Source of the DNA: Primula veris
Lineage: Eukaryota; Streptophyta; Magnoliopsida; Ericales; Primulaceae
Length of the DNA stretch: 64,000 bases
Reading direction: 5' to 3'
NCBI GenBank assembly: GCA_963682055.1
Contig: OY821746.1
Coordinates: 19,953,992 to 20,017,991 of the forward strand
Part shown: piece after piece, positions 39,375 through 50,537 of the stretch
Layout: every line of letters starts with the position of its first letter
Position numbering within the stretch: the stretch's first letter is position 1
Translations under genes and position numbers: made by a program
The notes under the pieces: generated by a model
The model's input: the letters and a program-made list of their open reading frames with translations, nothing else
The model's database searches: none
Told to the model about the DNA's origin: nothing

Positions 39375-39660
39375 GCTGGACTGAAATAAAGAAACTGCCG
39401 GACTGTTTTAAAGAAACTGCCGGACTGGTTTTACCGAAACTGCCGGACTGGTTTTACAGAAACTGCCGGACTGGTTTTAAACAAACTGCCGGACTGGTTT
39501 TAAACAAAACTGCCGGACTGGTTTTAACAAACTGCCGGACTGGTTTTAAACAAACTGCCGGACTGGTTTTGAACAAAACAAATTGGACTGGTTTTAAAGC
39601 ATAAAAAAAACTGCCGGACTGGTTTTTAACAAATAAAAAACTGCCGGACTGGTTTTTGTA
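39375..39660 (-). repeat. 21-bp minisatellite in the copia 3' LTR, about 12 units
   Basis: The + strand unit is AAACTGCCGGACTGGTTTTA with small variants. It lies between the TATA box and the LTR end, thus in transcribed LTR sequence. The 5' LTR has one unit fewer. Confidence 0.9.
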
Positions 39661-40261
39661 AATACTGGAAAATACAGAACTGAAAAGTAAATAACAGAAT
39701 CGAAAGACTGAAAGTAAACAGTACTGAAATGTAAATACAGAAAAGAAACGGTACAGGAAAGTAAATTACAGAAATGAAACGGTACTGAAATGAAATGGAC
39801 AGAAAGTAAAAGACTGAAAAATAAATAACAGAAAGTAAAAGAAGAGGCAACTGCTGAGCAGTTTCCCTTAAACAATATTTCCCGAACCACCTTTAAAGGT
39901 TTCTGGTTTCGGGACTTTGTTCCCAAGGTACAACTTCTATCTCAGAGTGGCTCGTATGGAAACCGGCACCGAACCACAGGTCGAGCTGTTGGTGGTGCGG
40001 TTCTCTCTCACTAAGTGTATGCTTATGCTGTGAGTTGTGTGTATGATGGTGTGTTCAAATGAGAGGGGGAGAGCTGCCTTTTATAGGCTCTATAGAAACC
40101 GCAACCATAATTGTGGTCATTAATTCCGGGAGTTACACCCACAGAATCCGCTCAATTTAATTCTGAAACCGCAGCATTTAATCTCATTCATTGCTGACGT
40201 TTCTCTTGCTGGAAACTCTAGGGACTCCTTTTGTATTTTATACAAAACTCCCTATTCGGGT

Positions 40262-40440
40262 TTGGACCCAAGACCCAAGACCCAAGACCCGAGACCCGAG
40301 ACCCGAGACATTCCCCAAATCCCAAATCCCAAATCCCAAATCCCAAGCCCAAGCCCAAGCCCAAGCCCACGCCCACGCCCACGCCCACGCCCACGCCCGT
40401 GCCCGTGCCCGTGCCCGAGACCCGAGACCCGAGACACGAG
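40262..40440 (-). repeat. GGG-repeat array in the copia 3' LTR U3
   Basis: On minus the array is a series of hexamers and heptamers that all start with GGG: GGGTCTC, GGGCAC, GGGCGT, GGGCTT, GGGATTT and GGGTCTT blocks. Regular G-triplets at 3-4 nt spacing are the pattern of G-quadruplex DNA. Four overlapping ORFs in the array (such as repeated PRPRPRP or GLGLGLG) are artefacts of the repeat. Confidence 0.9.
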
Positions 40441-40838
40441 CGAGCGCGCGTGTGTGGTACACACTAATACTCTTAGGTGTATGTGGATATGTTAGTTTAA
40501 TAACTACATGGGTTGGTATGGTATATATATTGTAAGATTAACTCTTAATCTTCCAATATGGGATTATTCTAAATGGTTTTCTCATTAACCATTTCGTTTT
40601 TTCCAGTTTTTTTTTTTTCCAGATTTGAGCTTCCGAGGTACCAACTTTGAAGCCACTTTGTATTCACACCCATTCTCCGAATAGGTCATGTGATATACCG
40701 TTACGAACCTCGTCACACGGGCTACTCAACCACGTTGAGTACGGTATAAACAACTCAGCGCTGTTACACGAAATAATGACTCGAAGTTGGTCCAGTGACC
40801 ATTCGGAAACACCCATGTTTTCACATGTTTTTCCAACA

Positions 40839-40853
40839 ATCCCCCACATGAAT
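40839..40853 (-). promoter_or_regulatory. Copia polypurine tract
   Basis: On minus, CATGTGGGGGAT directly precedes the 3' LTR start (TGTTGG). It serves as the plus-strand primer in reverse transcription. Confidence 0.7.
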
Positions 40854-41315
40854 GCAATTGGCTGAAAATAAAATGCTCCTAAATGCATACGAGAGAAAAC
40901 CGCAAGAGTTCACTGCATAAGGACAGGTAGCGCGCGCCTTGAACCTGCCGTAGTGACGTAAAATCTGATATGCTACTATTGGGTAGCCTTTAAGCCTTGA
41001 ACCCTTTAGCGTTTGTGCATACCAGGGTAATGCGCACACAGTGTCCCCTCTACACCACTTACTAAGCCCTTTGGTTGTTGTCCATATTTGGCCGTGGACT
41101 GCCTTGGCAAAGTTCAACCGAGTGCTCTAGTGATTTAGCCCATGGCTCATCACATAGTATCGGCCATACACACTCGTCATAGGTGATTTCAAGTCAAGGG
41201 TGTCCTGACTCACCCCTCTCGACCTTCGAGATACTTGTTTTCATTAAGAGCCTCATGCTCACCCTTAAGATGGTCTAGGTCTATCACTCTTTCATCCTAA
41301 GTCCGGGCTGGGAAC

Positions 41316-44300
41316 TTAAGTTCCCGAGTGCTTTGTTCGGTCACCCCCACAGTTCGGTTTTCCCGTTGAACCCGACGCTGGAGAATCCAGTTCGGGTTGG
41401 GTTGCCTCTGAGGAGGTTTCCAGTTTAATGGGCTTCAACCCCATTCCCCTCGATGAAACTTCAACTCCTACCTGAGTCAAGCCTTTTGTAAATGGATCCG
41501 CTATATTATCTTTAGATCTCACAAAATCTAAGGACACCACACCGTTAGCTAACAATTCTCTTACGGATTTATGTCTCCGACGAATATGTCGGGACTTTCC
41601 ATTATACATATGATCCTGCGCCCGTCCAATAGCCGACTGACTATCGCAGTGCATGCTTATTGCTGGGACAGGTTTCGGCCACATTGGAATTCCTTCCAGA
41701 AAGCTTCTCAGCCAATCAGCCTCTTCTGTTGCTAGATCCAACGCTATGAACTCAGATTTCATAGTTGATCTAGCTATGCACGTCTGCTTGGATGATCTCC
41801 ATGAGACAGCTGCTCCTCCCATCACGAACACATATCCGCTAGTGGATCGTGTACTGTTGGAATCCGAGATCCAGTTTGCATCAGAATACCCTTCCAGTAC
41901 AGCTGGATATCTGGTATAATGCAACCCTCGGTCTGCTGTGTATCTCATGTATCTGAGAAGTCTCATGATGGCCTTCCAGTGTTCCTCATTGGGATTACTG
42001 GTGTACCTACTCAGTCTACTCACTGAGTTGGCTATGTCTGGTCTAGTACAGTTCATGACGTACATCAGACTGCCTATTATTCGAGAATATTCCAATTGTC
42101 TCACACTCTCCCCAAAGTTCTTTTTCAGGGTGGTTGAGATCTCTATCGGAGTTCTGGATGTAGCTCTACTATCTTTATCAAATTTGTCAAGCATCTGTCT
42201 GACATAGTGAGTTTGAGATAGCGCATATCCGTCTGATGTCTTGGTAATTTTCATACCAAGTATAACATCAGCGATACCCAAGTCTTTCATCTCGAATTTT
42301 TGTGACAACATTTTCTTAGTGGAGTTGATGTTATCAATACTCCCTATTATAATCATGTCATCTACGTAGAGGCAGACTACCACGTAGTCCTTTTCATTTC
42401 CTTTTACGTAGACGCATTTGTCACATTCGTTTATCCGAAAACCGTTTGATAGCATCACTCTATCAAATTTTTCGTGCCATTGTTTAGGTGCTTGTTTAAG
42501 TCCATACAAGGACTTCACAAGTTTACACACCTTGTGAGCTTTACCTGGAACCACAAACCCTTCCGGTTGTTCCATGTAAATTTCCTCTTCCAACTCACCA
42601 TTCAAGAACGCCGTTTTAACATCCATTTGATGTATTTCCAGATCGAACAGTGCTGCGAGAGCAATGACTATCCGGATTGACGTCTTCCTGGAGACAGGAG
42701 CATAGGTGTCGAAATAGTCGACACCTTCGGTTTGTCTAAAACCTTTCACTACAAGCCTAGCCTTGTATTTCTCGATTGTTCCATCGAGCTTTCTCTTCCT
42801 CTTGAAGATCCACTTGTGTCCTAGTGGCTTACACCCGGGTGGTAGATCCACTAGTTCCCAAGTGTGATTTTGTAATATCGATTCAACCTCATTGTTGATC
42901 GCTTCCTCCCAATATTGGGCTTCCGGGGATGACATTGCTTGTTTGAATGTCGCCGGTTCGCCTTCTATCATGAAGGTTACAAAATCTGGACCGAAAGTCG
43001 TTTCCTTTCTAGCCCTTTTACTACGTCGAGGCTCTTCTTCTTCTTCCTCCAACGGTTCACTTGCCCCCACATTTTCCTCACTGTTTGACTCCTCAGTCTC
43101 TACAGTTACGGAAGACTTGCGGGGAAAGATCTCCTCGAAGAAAGAAGCTTCTCGAGCTTCGATGATAGTATCTGCATGCACATCGGGATTATCCGACTTG
43201 TGCACGAGAAAACGATAAGCACTACTGTTTTGTGCATATCCTATGAACACACAGTCTACCGTCTTTGGCCCTATTCTCATTCTTTTAGGAAGCGAGACAA
43301 GGACCTTCGCGAGACAACCCCAAACCCTTAAGAATTTATAGCTCGGCCTATGGCCTTTCCATAGTTCATAAGGTGGTTTATCACGTTTCTTATGTGGTAG
43401 CTTGTTCAATACATAGTTGGCGGAAAGCAGCGCTTCCCCCCACATGTTCTGGGGTAACCCAGAACTTATTAACATAGCATTCATCATTTCCTTGAGCGTC
43501 CTATTCTTACGCTCGGCAACCCCATTCTGCTCCGGAGAGTATGGGGCTGTCGTTTGATGTATAATGCCATTTTCTGCGCATATCTGCGCAAACGGTGCTT
43601 CGTATTCACCGCCTCTATCACTCCTCAACATTTTAATCTTTTTATTGAGTTGATTCTCTACTTCGGTCTTATAAAGAGCGAATTTCTCTACCGCTTCGTC
43701 TTTACTTCTCATTAAGTAGACATAGCAGTATCTAGTACAATCATCTATAAACGTGATGAAATACTTTTTCCCTCCTCGCGTTTGTATAAACTTTAAGTCG
43801 CATACATCCGTGTGTATTAGACCGAGAGGTTCAGTACTTCGTTCAATATGTTGATACGAAGACTTGGTTAATTTTGCTTCAACACAAACCTCACATTTAT
43901 GTTGTTTATCAAATACAAAATTAGGTAGTAGATTCAGTGATATTAATTTCTTCATAGAATTAGCATTCACATGACCTAATCTACCATGCCATAAATTAAA
44001 TGAATCGCAAGAATAAGCAAACGAAGTTTTATTGGCCACTTGGGCAACATTCACGATTACATTATTCTTGGTACTGGCCTCAGCCTTAGTACCCTCAATA
44101 GCTAACTCGGCTTTAGGAGCCGGAGTACCAACATTTAATTTAAACATGCCGTTGGTCATATAGCCACGGCCTACATACATTCCGTTTAAAGTGATTACAA
44201 TTTTTGCAGATTCAAATACAAGTTTAAATCCTTTGTTCACCATCACGGACCCGGAAACCAGATTCTTGCGAATTTCCGGCACATGGAGCACGCCATTCAG

Positions 44301-44863
44301 TGTGAGCTCCTTTCCCGATGTCATCTTCAGCAGCACGGTTCCTTTTCCTTCCACCCTGGAAGTAGCCGAGTTCCCCATGAATCAGCTCTCATTGTCCACG
44401 GCCGTATAGGTCTTGAACATCCATTTGCTGGCACAGATGTGACTAGTGGCGCCTGTGTCCAGCCACCATTCCTTTGGGTTGCTCCCCACCAGGTTCACTT
44501 CCGAGACCACAGCACTCAGGTGCATATAGTCCTGTCCAGCATCATCTCCTCCCTCAGCCACATTAGCTTGAGCAGGTGCCCTCTTCCTCCCTTTTCCTTG
44601 GAACTTCCTCTTTGGGGGGGGGGGGGGGGGGTTTGGGCTTGTCGGTGCGCATCTTACAATCCGCGGCACGATGGCCCGGTTTGTTGCACACAAAGCAGTC
44701 TCCCATGAATTTCTTCTTGAGAGAGGCACCGACTCCGCTGTCAAAGCGTTTCCGCTTAGACACAGCGTCCTCAACCACATGGGCCTTGGCAACCGCATTG
44801 CCTGCTCCGCCACCGCCTTTCCTTCCGGATCGGCGGTTGCTTTGCTCAACATTGAGCCTCTCA
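41316..44863 (-). pseudogene. pol: Copia pol (protease, integrase, reverse transcriptase, RNase H) with one stop codon
   Basis: On minus the frame enters after the 18-C run at 44614-44631 and continues to a stop before 41316. The protease motif WWLDTGATSHIC is at about 44450. A TGA at 44382-44384 interrupts the frame right after VDNES; the frame goes on with [14 protein letters not shown]. From the next ATG (44378) 1020 codons stay open: zinc-binding HHCC region ([10 protein letters not shown] ... CEVCVEAKL), integrase core ([35 protein letters not shown]), RT ([38 protein letters not shown]) and RNase H ([26 protein letters not shown]). All catalytic motifs that I can see are kept. The stop is the main lesion of pol. 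Confidence 0.92.
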
Positions 44864-45705
44864 ATGAGTCCCTCCAAGGTCATAGCCTTTCGCTTGTGTT
44901 TCAGGTAGTTTTGAAACTCTTTCCAAGAAGGTGGCAGTTTCTCAATCATTAATGCCACTTGGAAAGGTTCGTTGATAACTAGCCCTTCAACCTCAAGCCT
45001 ATGGTATATGAGTTGGAGTTCCTCAACCTGCTCGATAACACTCTTCCCATCAGTCATCATGTACTCGTGAAAGTCCGTGACGACAAATTTCTTTGCGCCA
45101 GTGTTATTCACTTTGTACTTTCGTTCGAGAGACTCCCAAAGCTCCTTTGCAGAAGCCTTGGGCTCGAATACACTGAAGAGAGTGTCATCCAGAGCACACA
45201 GGATGTAGTTCCGGCATAGGTAGTCGCCGTGTTTCCACGCTTCCACCGCCGAAACCGTCTGCACGTCCTCATCGTCCTCGCTTAGGACGGGTGCAGACTC
45301 CTTAAGAAACCGGGTCAGATTAAGGGCAGTTAAATAAAACAGCATCTTTTGCTGCCAACGTTTGAAGTTGTTGCCCCTAAACTTTTCCGGTCTCTCCAGT
45401 TGAGAGGTTGGCAACATTGGCTTCGCCGGTGTTGCCGGAGCCTTGCCCTTTGCCCTGGCTGCAGCCACAAGCACTGCCTTGGCCGCAGCCTTAGCAGCAG
45501 CCTGTGCTGCGGCCGCAGCCGCAGCCATAGCATCAGCCTCTGCCGCAGCAGCGTCGGCCGCAGCCTTTGCCGCAGCAGCTTCGGCCTCAGCCTGAGCCTG
45601 AGCCCCCCCACTCGCAGCGCTCGCATTGTTATGGCTACTGCCAATCACAAGTGCGCCCTGCACGTTTTCCGAAGAAACGGTGGGTATTTGATCCTCATTA
45701 GTCAT
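44614..45705 (-). pseudogene. gag: Copia gag with alanine-rich N-terminus; frame change at the 18-C run
   Basis: The likely start is the ATG at 45705 (MTNEDQIPTVSSENVQ). Residues about 30-90 are almost only Ala, Lys, Glu, Asp and Gln (AQAEAEAAAAKAAADAAAAE), encoded by GCN-rich repeats. The copia-type gag region follows (RPEKFRGNNFKRWQQKMLFY ... LWESLERKYKV), then the zinc knuckle CFVCNKPGHRAADC and a proline run from the C homopolymer. The gag frame ends about 50 bases beyond the run, whereas protease lies in another frame that begins at the run, so a one- or two-base length change in the run separates gag and pol. Such runs are also prone to assembly error. Confidence 0.9.
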
Positions 45706-46054
45706 CTGAAATGACAATATAAAACCGTTTAGTTTCTCGCAAGAAAACTAAATTCTTTATCGCAAATACTAATTATAACTTAATTAGATTGCTTCAAAAG
45801 AATAAAAACCAACGAAAGAGATTCTAGCGTGAAAATCAAATCACTTTTGATTTCACTAAGAATTCTTTATAGTATTCTAGAATAAAAAGATTAAAACCAA
45901 TTCGGATTTATTCTATGTGCAAATTTCAATTTCTAGTAAACTAGCAATGATTTTGCGAGAATAAAAACCGAGACGTCAACAACAATAAAATAAAAAAGAA
46001 AAGTCCTTTCTTATTTCGAAAATAGAAAAACCAAAAAATGATATTGTTTAAGAT

Positions 46055-47616
46055 TGTTGGTTTTGGTACTATTTCGAATACAATAATGAAAGGACAATAA
46101 ATAAAAGAGACAGGAACGCAAAGGAAATAAACAATTTTATTTCTCACAATTGGAATATGAATTACAATTCCTGACTCAACAAATAAATAAAACTGCTGGA
46201 CTGAAATAAAGAAACTGCCGGACTGTTTTAAAGAAACTGCCGGACTGGTTTTACAGAAACTGCCGGACTGGTTTTAAACAAACTGCCGGACTGGTTTTAA
46301 ACAAAACTGCCGGACTGGTTTTAACAAACTGCCGGACTGGTTTTAAACAAACTGCCGGACTGGTTTTGAACAAAACAAACTGGACTGGTTTTAAAGCATA
46401 AAAAAAACTGCCGGACTGGTTTTTAACAAATAAAAAACTGCCGGACTGGTTTTTGTAAATACTGGAAAATACAGAACTGAAAAGTAAATAACAGAATCGA
46501 AAGACTGAAAGTAAACAGTACTGAAATGTAAATACAGAAAAGAAACGGTACAGGAAAGTAAATTACAGAAATGAAACGGTACTGAAATGAAATGGACAGA
46601 AAGTAAAAGACTGAAAAATAAATAACAGAAAGTAAAAGAAGAGGCAACTGCTGAGCAGTTTCCCTTAAACAATATTTCCCGAACCACCTTTAAAGGTTTC
46701 TGATTTCGGGACTTTGTTCCCAAGGTACAACTTCTATCTCAGAGTGGCTCGTATGGAAACCGGCACCGAACCACAGGTCGAGCTGTTGGTGGTGCGGTTC
46801 TCTCTCACTAAGTGTATGCTTATGCTGTGAGTTGTGTGTATGATGGTGTGCTCAAATGAGAGGGGGAGGGATGCCTTTTATAGGCTCTATAGAAACCGCA
46901 ACCATAATTGTGGTCATTAATTCCGGGAGTTACACCCACAGAATCCGCTCAATTTAATTCTGAAACCGTAGCATTTAATCTCATTCATTGCTGACGTTTC
47001 TCTTGCTGGAAACTCTAGGGACTCCTTTTGTATTTTATACAAAACTCCCTATTCGGGTTTGGACCCAAGACCCAAGACCCGAGACATTCCCCAAATCCCA
47101 AATCCCAAATCCCAAGCCCAAGCCCGTGCCCGTGCCCGTGCCCGTGCCCGTGCCCGTGCCCCGAGACCCGAGACCCGAGACCCGAGACCCGAGACACGAG
47201 ACACGAGACACGAGCGAGCGCGCGTGTGTGGTACACACTAATACTCTTAGGTGTATGTGGACATGTTAGTTTAATAACTACATGGGTTGGTATGGTATAT
47301 ATATTGTAAGATTAACTCTTAATCTTCCAATATGGGATTATTCTAAATGGTTTTCTCATTAACCATTTCGTTTTTTCCAGATTTTTTTTTTTTTTTCCAG
47401 ATTTGAGCTTCCGAGGTACCAATTTTGAAGCCACTTTGTATTCACACCCATTCTCCGAATAGGTCATGTGATATACCGTTACGAAGCTCGTCACACGGGC
47501 TACTCAACCACGTTGAGTACGGTATAAAAAACTCAGCACTGTTACACGAAATAATGACTCGAAGTTGGTCCAGTGACCATTCGGAAACACCCATGTTTTC
47601 ACATGTTTTTCCAACA
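46055..47616 (-). repeat. Copia 5' LTR (1562 bp)
   Basis: Direct repeat of 39235-40838, 42 bp shorter mainly through array-length differences. The TATA box (minus) is at 46874-46882, the minisatellite at about 46195-46455 (11 units), and the GGG-repeat array at about 47061-47219. The block order in the array differs from the other LTR: the GGGCGT block is absent here and the GGGCAC block is longer. Confidence 0.95.
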
Positions 47617-47621
47617 CAATT

Positions 47622-49866
47622 GGGCTCCCCCGACAATCACTACAAGAAGTTAGTGATTTCCGAAGCAATTATTTATAAATAAGGGTAATTTCCGACCGCT
47701 CCTATATAAACTTTTACTAAGCCGTAATCCACATTCTAAACTTTATTAAGTTGAAGCAAAAAAAAAACAATTATTTTTACGGATTTTAATCTTTTATTCC
47801 CCGTGAAACTTAATAATTTAACTAAATGGTAGATTATCACAATTAGTGATATATATTCAGATAGATACGTGCATATGCATTCGAAAAAAACCCAAAAAAA
47901 ACCCAAATCAAATAATCTAATCTTTACATTTTAATCTGTTTCACGGACATTTTTGATATGTTTTTTTTTTTCTAGAATTTAAGAGTCGAACACAAATATA
48001 TATGTAGATACATGCAGATACAATTCAATCCAACAATAATGGGAGAATAAAGACCATAATACAAAAAAAAAAAGATTAATTTATGGAGAGCAAGAACAAA
48101 AAGATAGGAGGAGGGGATTGGGGAAAAGCGAAGAGAGATAACATATTGTGAAGAGAGAGAGGGAAAGCACGGAGAGAGAAATAGAAATTTGCTTGTACAA
48201 GGTTGGAACAGTACTTGAACTATAATCGATCTCTGTGTTCACTCGCTATTTGAAATCAATTCTATAATAACGTCCCTTGGTAACTATTGATTATGTCTTC
48301 TCAATTTAAACAAGCGGATTATTACTCATCCACCCATTATAACTATATATGTTTAGGGCAGGTATCACATTTTCATATAAATGTGTTTTGAAGACAGATA
48401 CGGTACTTTTTTTAAAATTTAGTAGAAAGTAGAAACGTATCGGAAACGTTTCGAAAGCCTGTGTGAAAACTTTTAAAATCTTAAATGATAATTTTCAGAA
48501 ACTTCAATAAAACATTTAAAGAAAATTGTAAGATACTACTTTTTGAAAAAAAAAGGTAAAAAAAATTCATTCAAAATATAATGAAATATATTGTATTTTA
48601 AAAAATATCTCTTAATCCTCAAATATTTAGCTATTATATATCTTAAATTATAAAAAATTAACTAATTTTTCACTCCAGCCGCCACCCCAAAATACTAAAC
48701 TCTAGCTAAAGATCTCTCCGCGGGGGGTGGGGGAGGGATCACGACTCCTCTAACCCGGACCTTCTTACAAACTCTGATTTTTTCTCAACTATCTTATCCT
48801 AGTAAGGTCATTAGAAGTATAATACATATTGAGTTTTTTTTTTTTTTTTCAGAAACTATTTCGTTACCTTTGTTAGTTTTGATCATATAAAAAAAAATTA
48901 TACTTTGAATCTTGAGGATAGAGATATATCTCAATTCTCATATTGAAGCCAGTACACCGTTGTGAGTATTGTGCCTTCAAGTAAGGCTTGAGGATCTCAC
49001 ATGAAAAGAAATACTACGAGAATTCAGTCAATATAAGGAAAAGTTTTGATAAAAGCATGAGAAGAAATAAAAAAACAAAAGCATTTATCAAGACAAACAA
49101 AAAAGTAGCAGTCTGATAAAACCATAACTTTTGGCAGTCACGTTAGGCTTTTCAACGATATAATAATGGTAAATCAACGGTAAAAAATGGACATTTTTTG
49201 ATCTTTATTATTGGTCGGATTATTACACTTATTCGGATTGTTATACTTGCTCGGATTTGTACTTCTTTATTACAATTGTGCTCGATTTGACTGCTTAATC
49301 TCTTATCTTGATCGTTCTTCTTTCTCTTCGATATTCGGCTCTCTCGCTGTTCAGCTTGCTTCTTTTTAGGCTAATCTTTTACTAGTTTCTCTCTTTTCTC
49401 AACTTCTCTCTATATTTTTTGGATAGATTTTCTGATCCTTTTCTAGGAGGGGTAGTTGGCTATTTATAGGCAACTATGATTTCTAGGATGTTGACAAATG
49501 TCTCCATCTCAGGGGTTTTTCAGACATGGGTCCCTAGTTAAGTGGGTTTGGGCTTTTGATAGTAATATCTTATTCCCCTATAAAAGGCATGGGATGACCC
49601 ATTTAAGCATTGGATACCCATTTATAAAGTGGGTTGATTATTATCCGAATAGAATATTCGGGTCTAATTTTTATGTTCTATCAAGTGCTCCCTGACTTCC
49701 TCGGCGTGGTTTCCATGTCGAGGGAGTCATGCTCGGTCTATCGAGGGTATTTCTTCGGTCTCGTCGTTCCCAATGCTTCGTTGAGAAACGTAGTAGATTT
49801 ATGACGGTTCCTTGGGGGGCCCATTTAAAGTTTCCTATCCTAATATCTTTCTTCGAGGAAAACTCC
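47622..49866. other. Intergenic DNA, no gene supported
   Basis: AT-rich. It has a poly-T run near 48834-48850 and a G-rich patch (GGGGGGTGGGGGAGGGA) near 48722. A segment near 48396-48466 shares GTATCGGAAACGTTTC-like sequence with 18.4 and 28.2 kb. The last 600 bp are the upstream region of the first small coiled-coil gene. Confidence 0.45.
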
Positions 49867-49872
49867 TATAAA
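49867..49872 (+). promoter_or_regulatory. TATA box of small coiled-coil gene 1
   Basis: TATAAA, 60 bp upstream of the ATG at 49927, preceded by CTCC as in gene 5 (ACTCCT). Confidence 0.65.
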
Positions 49873-49926
49873 GGGGAATGCCCCCTCCATAATTAGGCAT
49901 TTTATTTCTACTTTGCTCGTGACGTA

Positions 49927-50247
49927 ATGGCTTCCTCTGTTTCTACTGGTGATAGCTCCTTTAATTATATTTATTATTTAGAAACTGAGATCAATAAATC
50001 TCGTACCGTAAATAAGAAACTCGTGGCCAAGGTTTTAGACTACAAGAAAAGGTTGTCCGACATGGATTCTGCTCATCATGTGACGATGGCCGATCGGGAT
50101 TGGGCTTATGAGCGTATAAAGAGGCTCGAGGCTTATCTGGCTAAGCAGAAGGCAGCAAAAAGGGCCTATAAGCTTGCCTTCAAGGAGTTGCATGCTCGAT
50201 CTAAACCGAGTTCGGATGACGATGAAGAAGGCTCTTCCTCGAAATAA
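49927..50247 (+). CDS. Small coiled-coil protein 1 (106 aa), unknown function
   Basis: ATG start, single exon, with a TATA box at 49867 and a poly(A) signal AATAAA at 50316. The protein starts MASSVSTGDSS, then forms a charged helix with heptad spacing (ETEINKSRTVNKKLVAKVLD, DWAYERIKRLEAYLAKQKAA), and ends in an acidic, Ser-rich tail SSDDDEEGSSSK. The segment KRAYKLAFKELHARSK is nearly shared with the next gene (KRAYKLALEEVYPRSK), so the two are paralogues. I recognise no named family. It could be a host gene or part of a retroelement-related group; the separate promoter, poly(A) signal and codon-like composition favour a real transcription unit. Confidence 0.7.
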   Translation: MASSVSTGDSSFNYIYYLETEINKSRTVNKKLVAKVLDYKKRLSDMDSAHHVTMADRDWAYERIKRLEAYLAKQKAAKRAYKLAFKELHARSKPSSDDDEEGSSSK

Positions 50248-50315
50248 TTAGTCTTTTGTGATTTCTTTGTATCTGGTGTTATCACCTAGTTGTAATCGAA
50301 TCACGGAAGAATCTT

Positions 50316-50321
50316 AATAAA
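50316..50321 (+). terminator. Poly(A) signal of small coiled-coil gene 1
   Basis: AATAAA 69 bp after the stop codon. Confidence 0.5.
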
Positions 50322-50480
50322 ACATATTTTACTTACGTTCTTGTCTGTTTATTTCTTTGATATCTTATTGGATGACTCCATTGGACTTGAATTGCTGTAG
50401 TTTAACCATAAATGCTCTTGGGAAGTTCAAGAGGTTTGTCTTTCTTCGAGACGACCTTTGATCCACCCCTTGTTTCTTCC

Positions 50481-50487
50481 TATAAAA
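50481..50487 (+). promoter_or_regulatory. TATA box of small coiled-coil gene 2
   Basis: TATAAAA, 57 bp upstream of the ATG at 50538. The intergenic distance from gene 1's stop to this TATA is only about 230 bp. Confidence 0.65.
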
Positions 50488-50537
50488 GAGGATTGTCTAT
50501 ATATTTTTTGAGCAGCTCATTCTTTATTATCGAACAA

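Larger units (their letters stand above)
39235..40838 (-). repeat. Copia 3' LTR (1604 bp)
   Basis: Direct repeat of 46055-47616. On minus it starts TGTTGGAAAAACATG and ends CGAAATAGTATCAAACCCAACA-type sequence. It holds a TATA box (TATAAAAGG, minus, 40077-40085), a GGG-repeat array upstream of the TATA (40262-40440) and a 21-bp minisatellite downstream of it (39375-39660). Confidence 0.95.
39235..47616 (-). mobile_element. Ty1/copia LTR retrotransposon, nearly complete, 8.4 kb
   Basis: Two LTRs (39235-40838 and 46055-47616) begin TGTTGG and end CCAACA, and are flanked by the 5-bp duplication CAATT (39230-39234 and 47617-47621). The order on minus is gag, protease, integrase, reverse transcriptase, RNase H, which is the copia order. 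The polypurine tract (GTGGGGGAT on minus) adjoins the 3' LTR at 39235-40838. Two lesions interrupt the coding frame. The LTRs differ at roughly a dozen or more single bases by eye plus repeat-length changes, so the insertion is older than the neighbouring TR-GAG. I do not see the common TGGTATCAGAGC primer site next to the 5' LTR. Confidence 0.95.

Noticed and set aside
39594..39926. Minus-strand ORF of 110 aa present twice (also 46391-46723)
   Set aside because: Lies in the LTR across the minisatellite and is duplicated only because LTRs are repeats.
40191..40535. Several overlapping ORFs on both strands with Pro/Arg or Gly/Leu repeats
   Set aside because: They are translations of the LTR GGG-repeat array and are copied in the other LTR at 46988-47309. 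Not genes.
44283..45714. Plus-strand ORFs opposite copia gag
   Set aside because: Antisense shadows of gag/pol.
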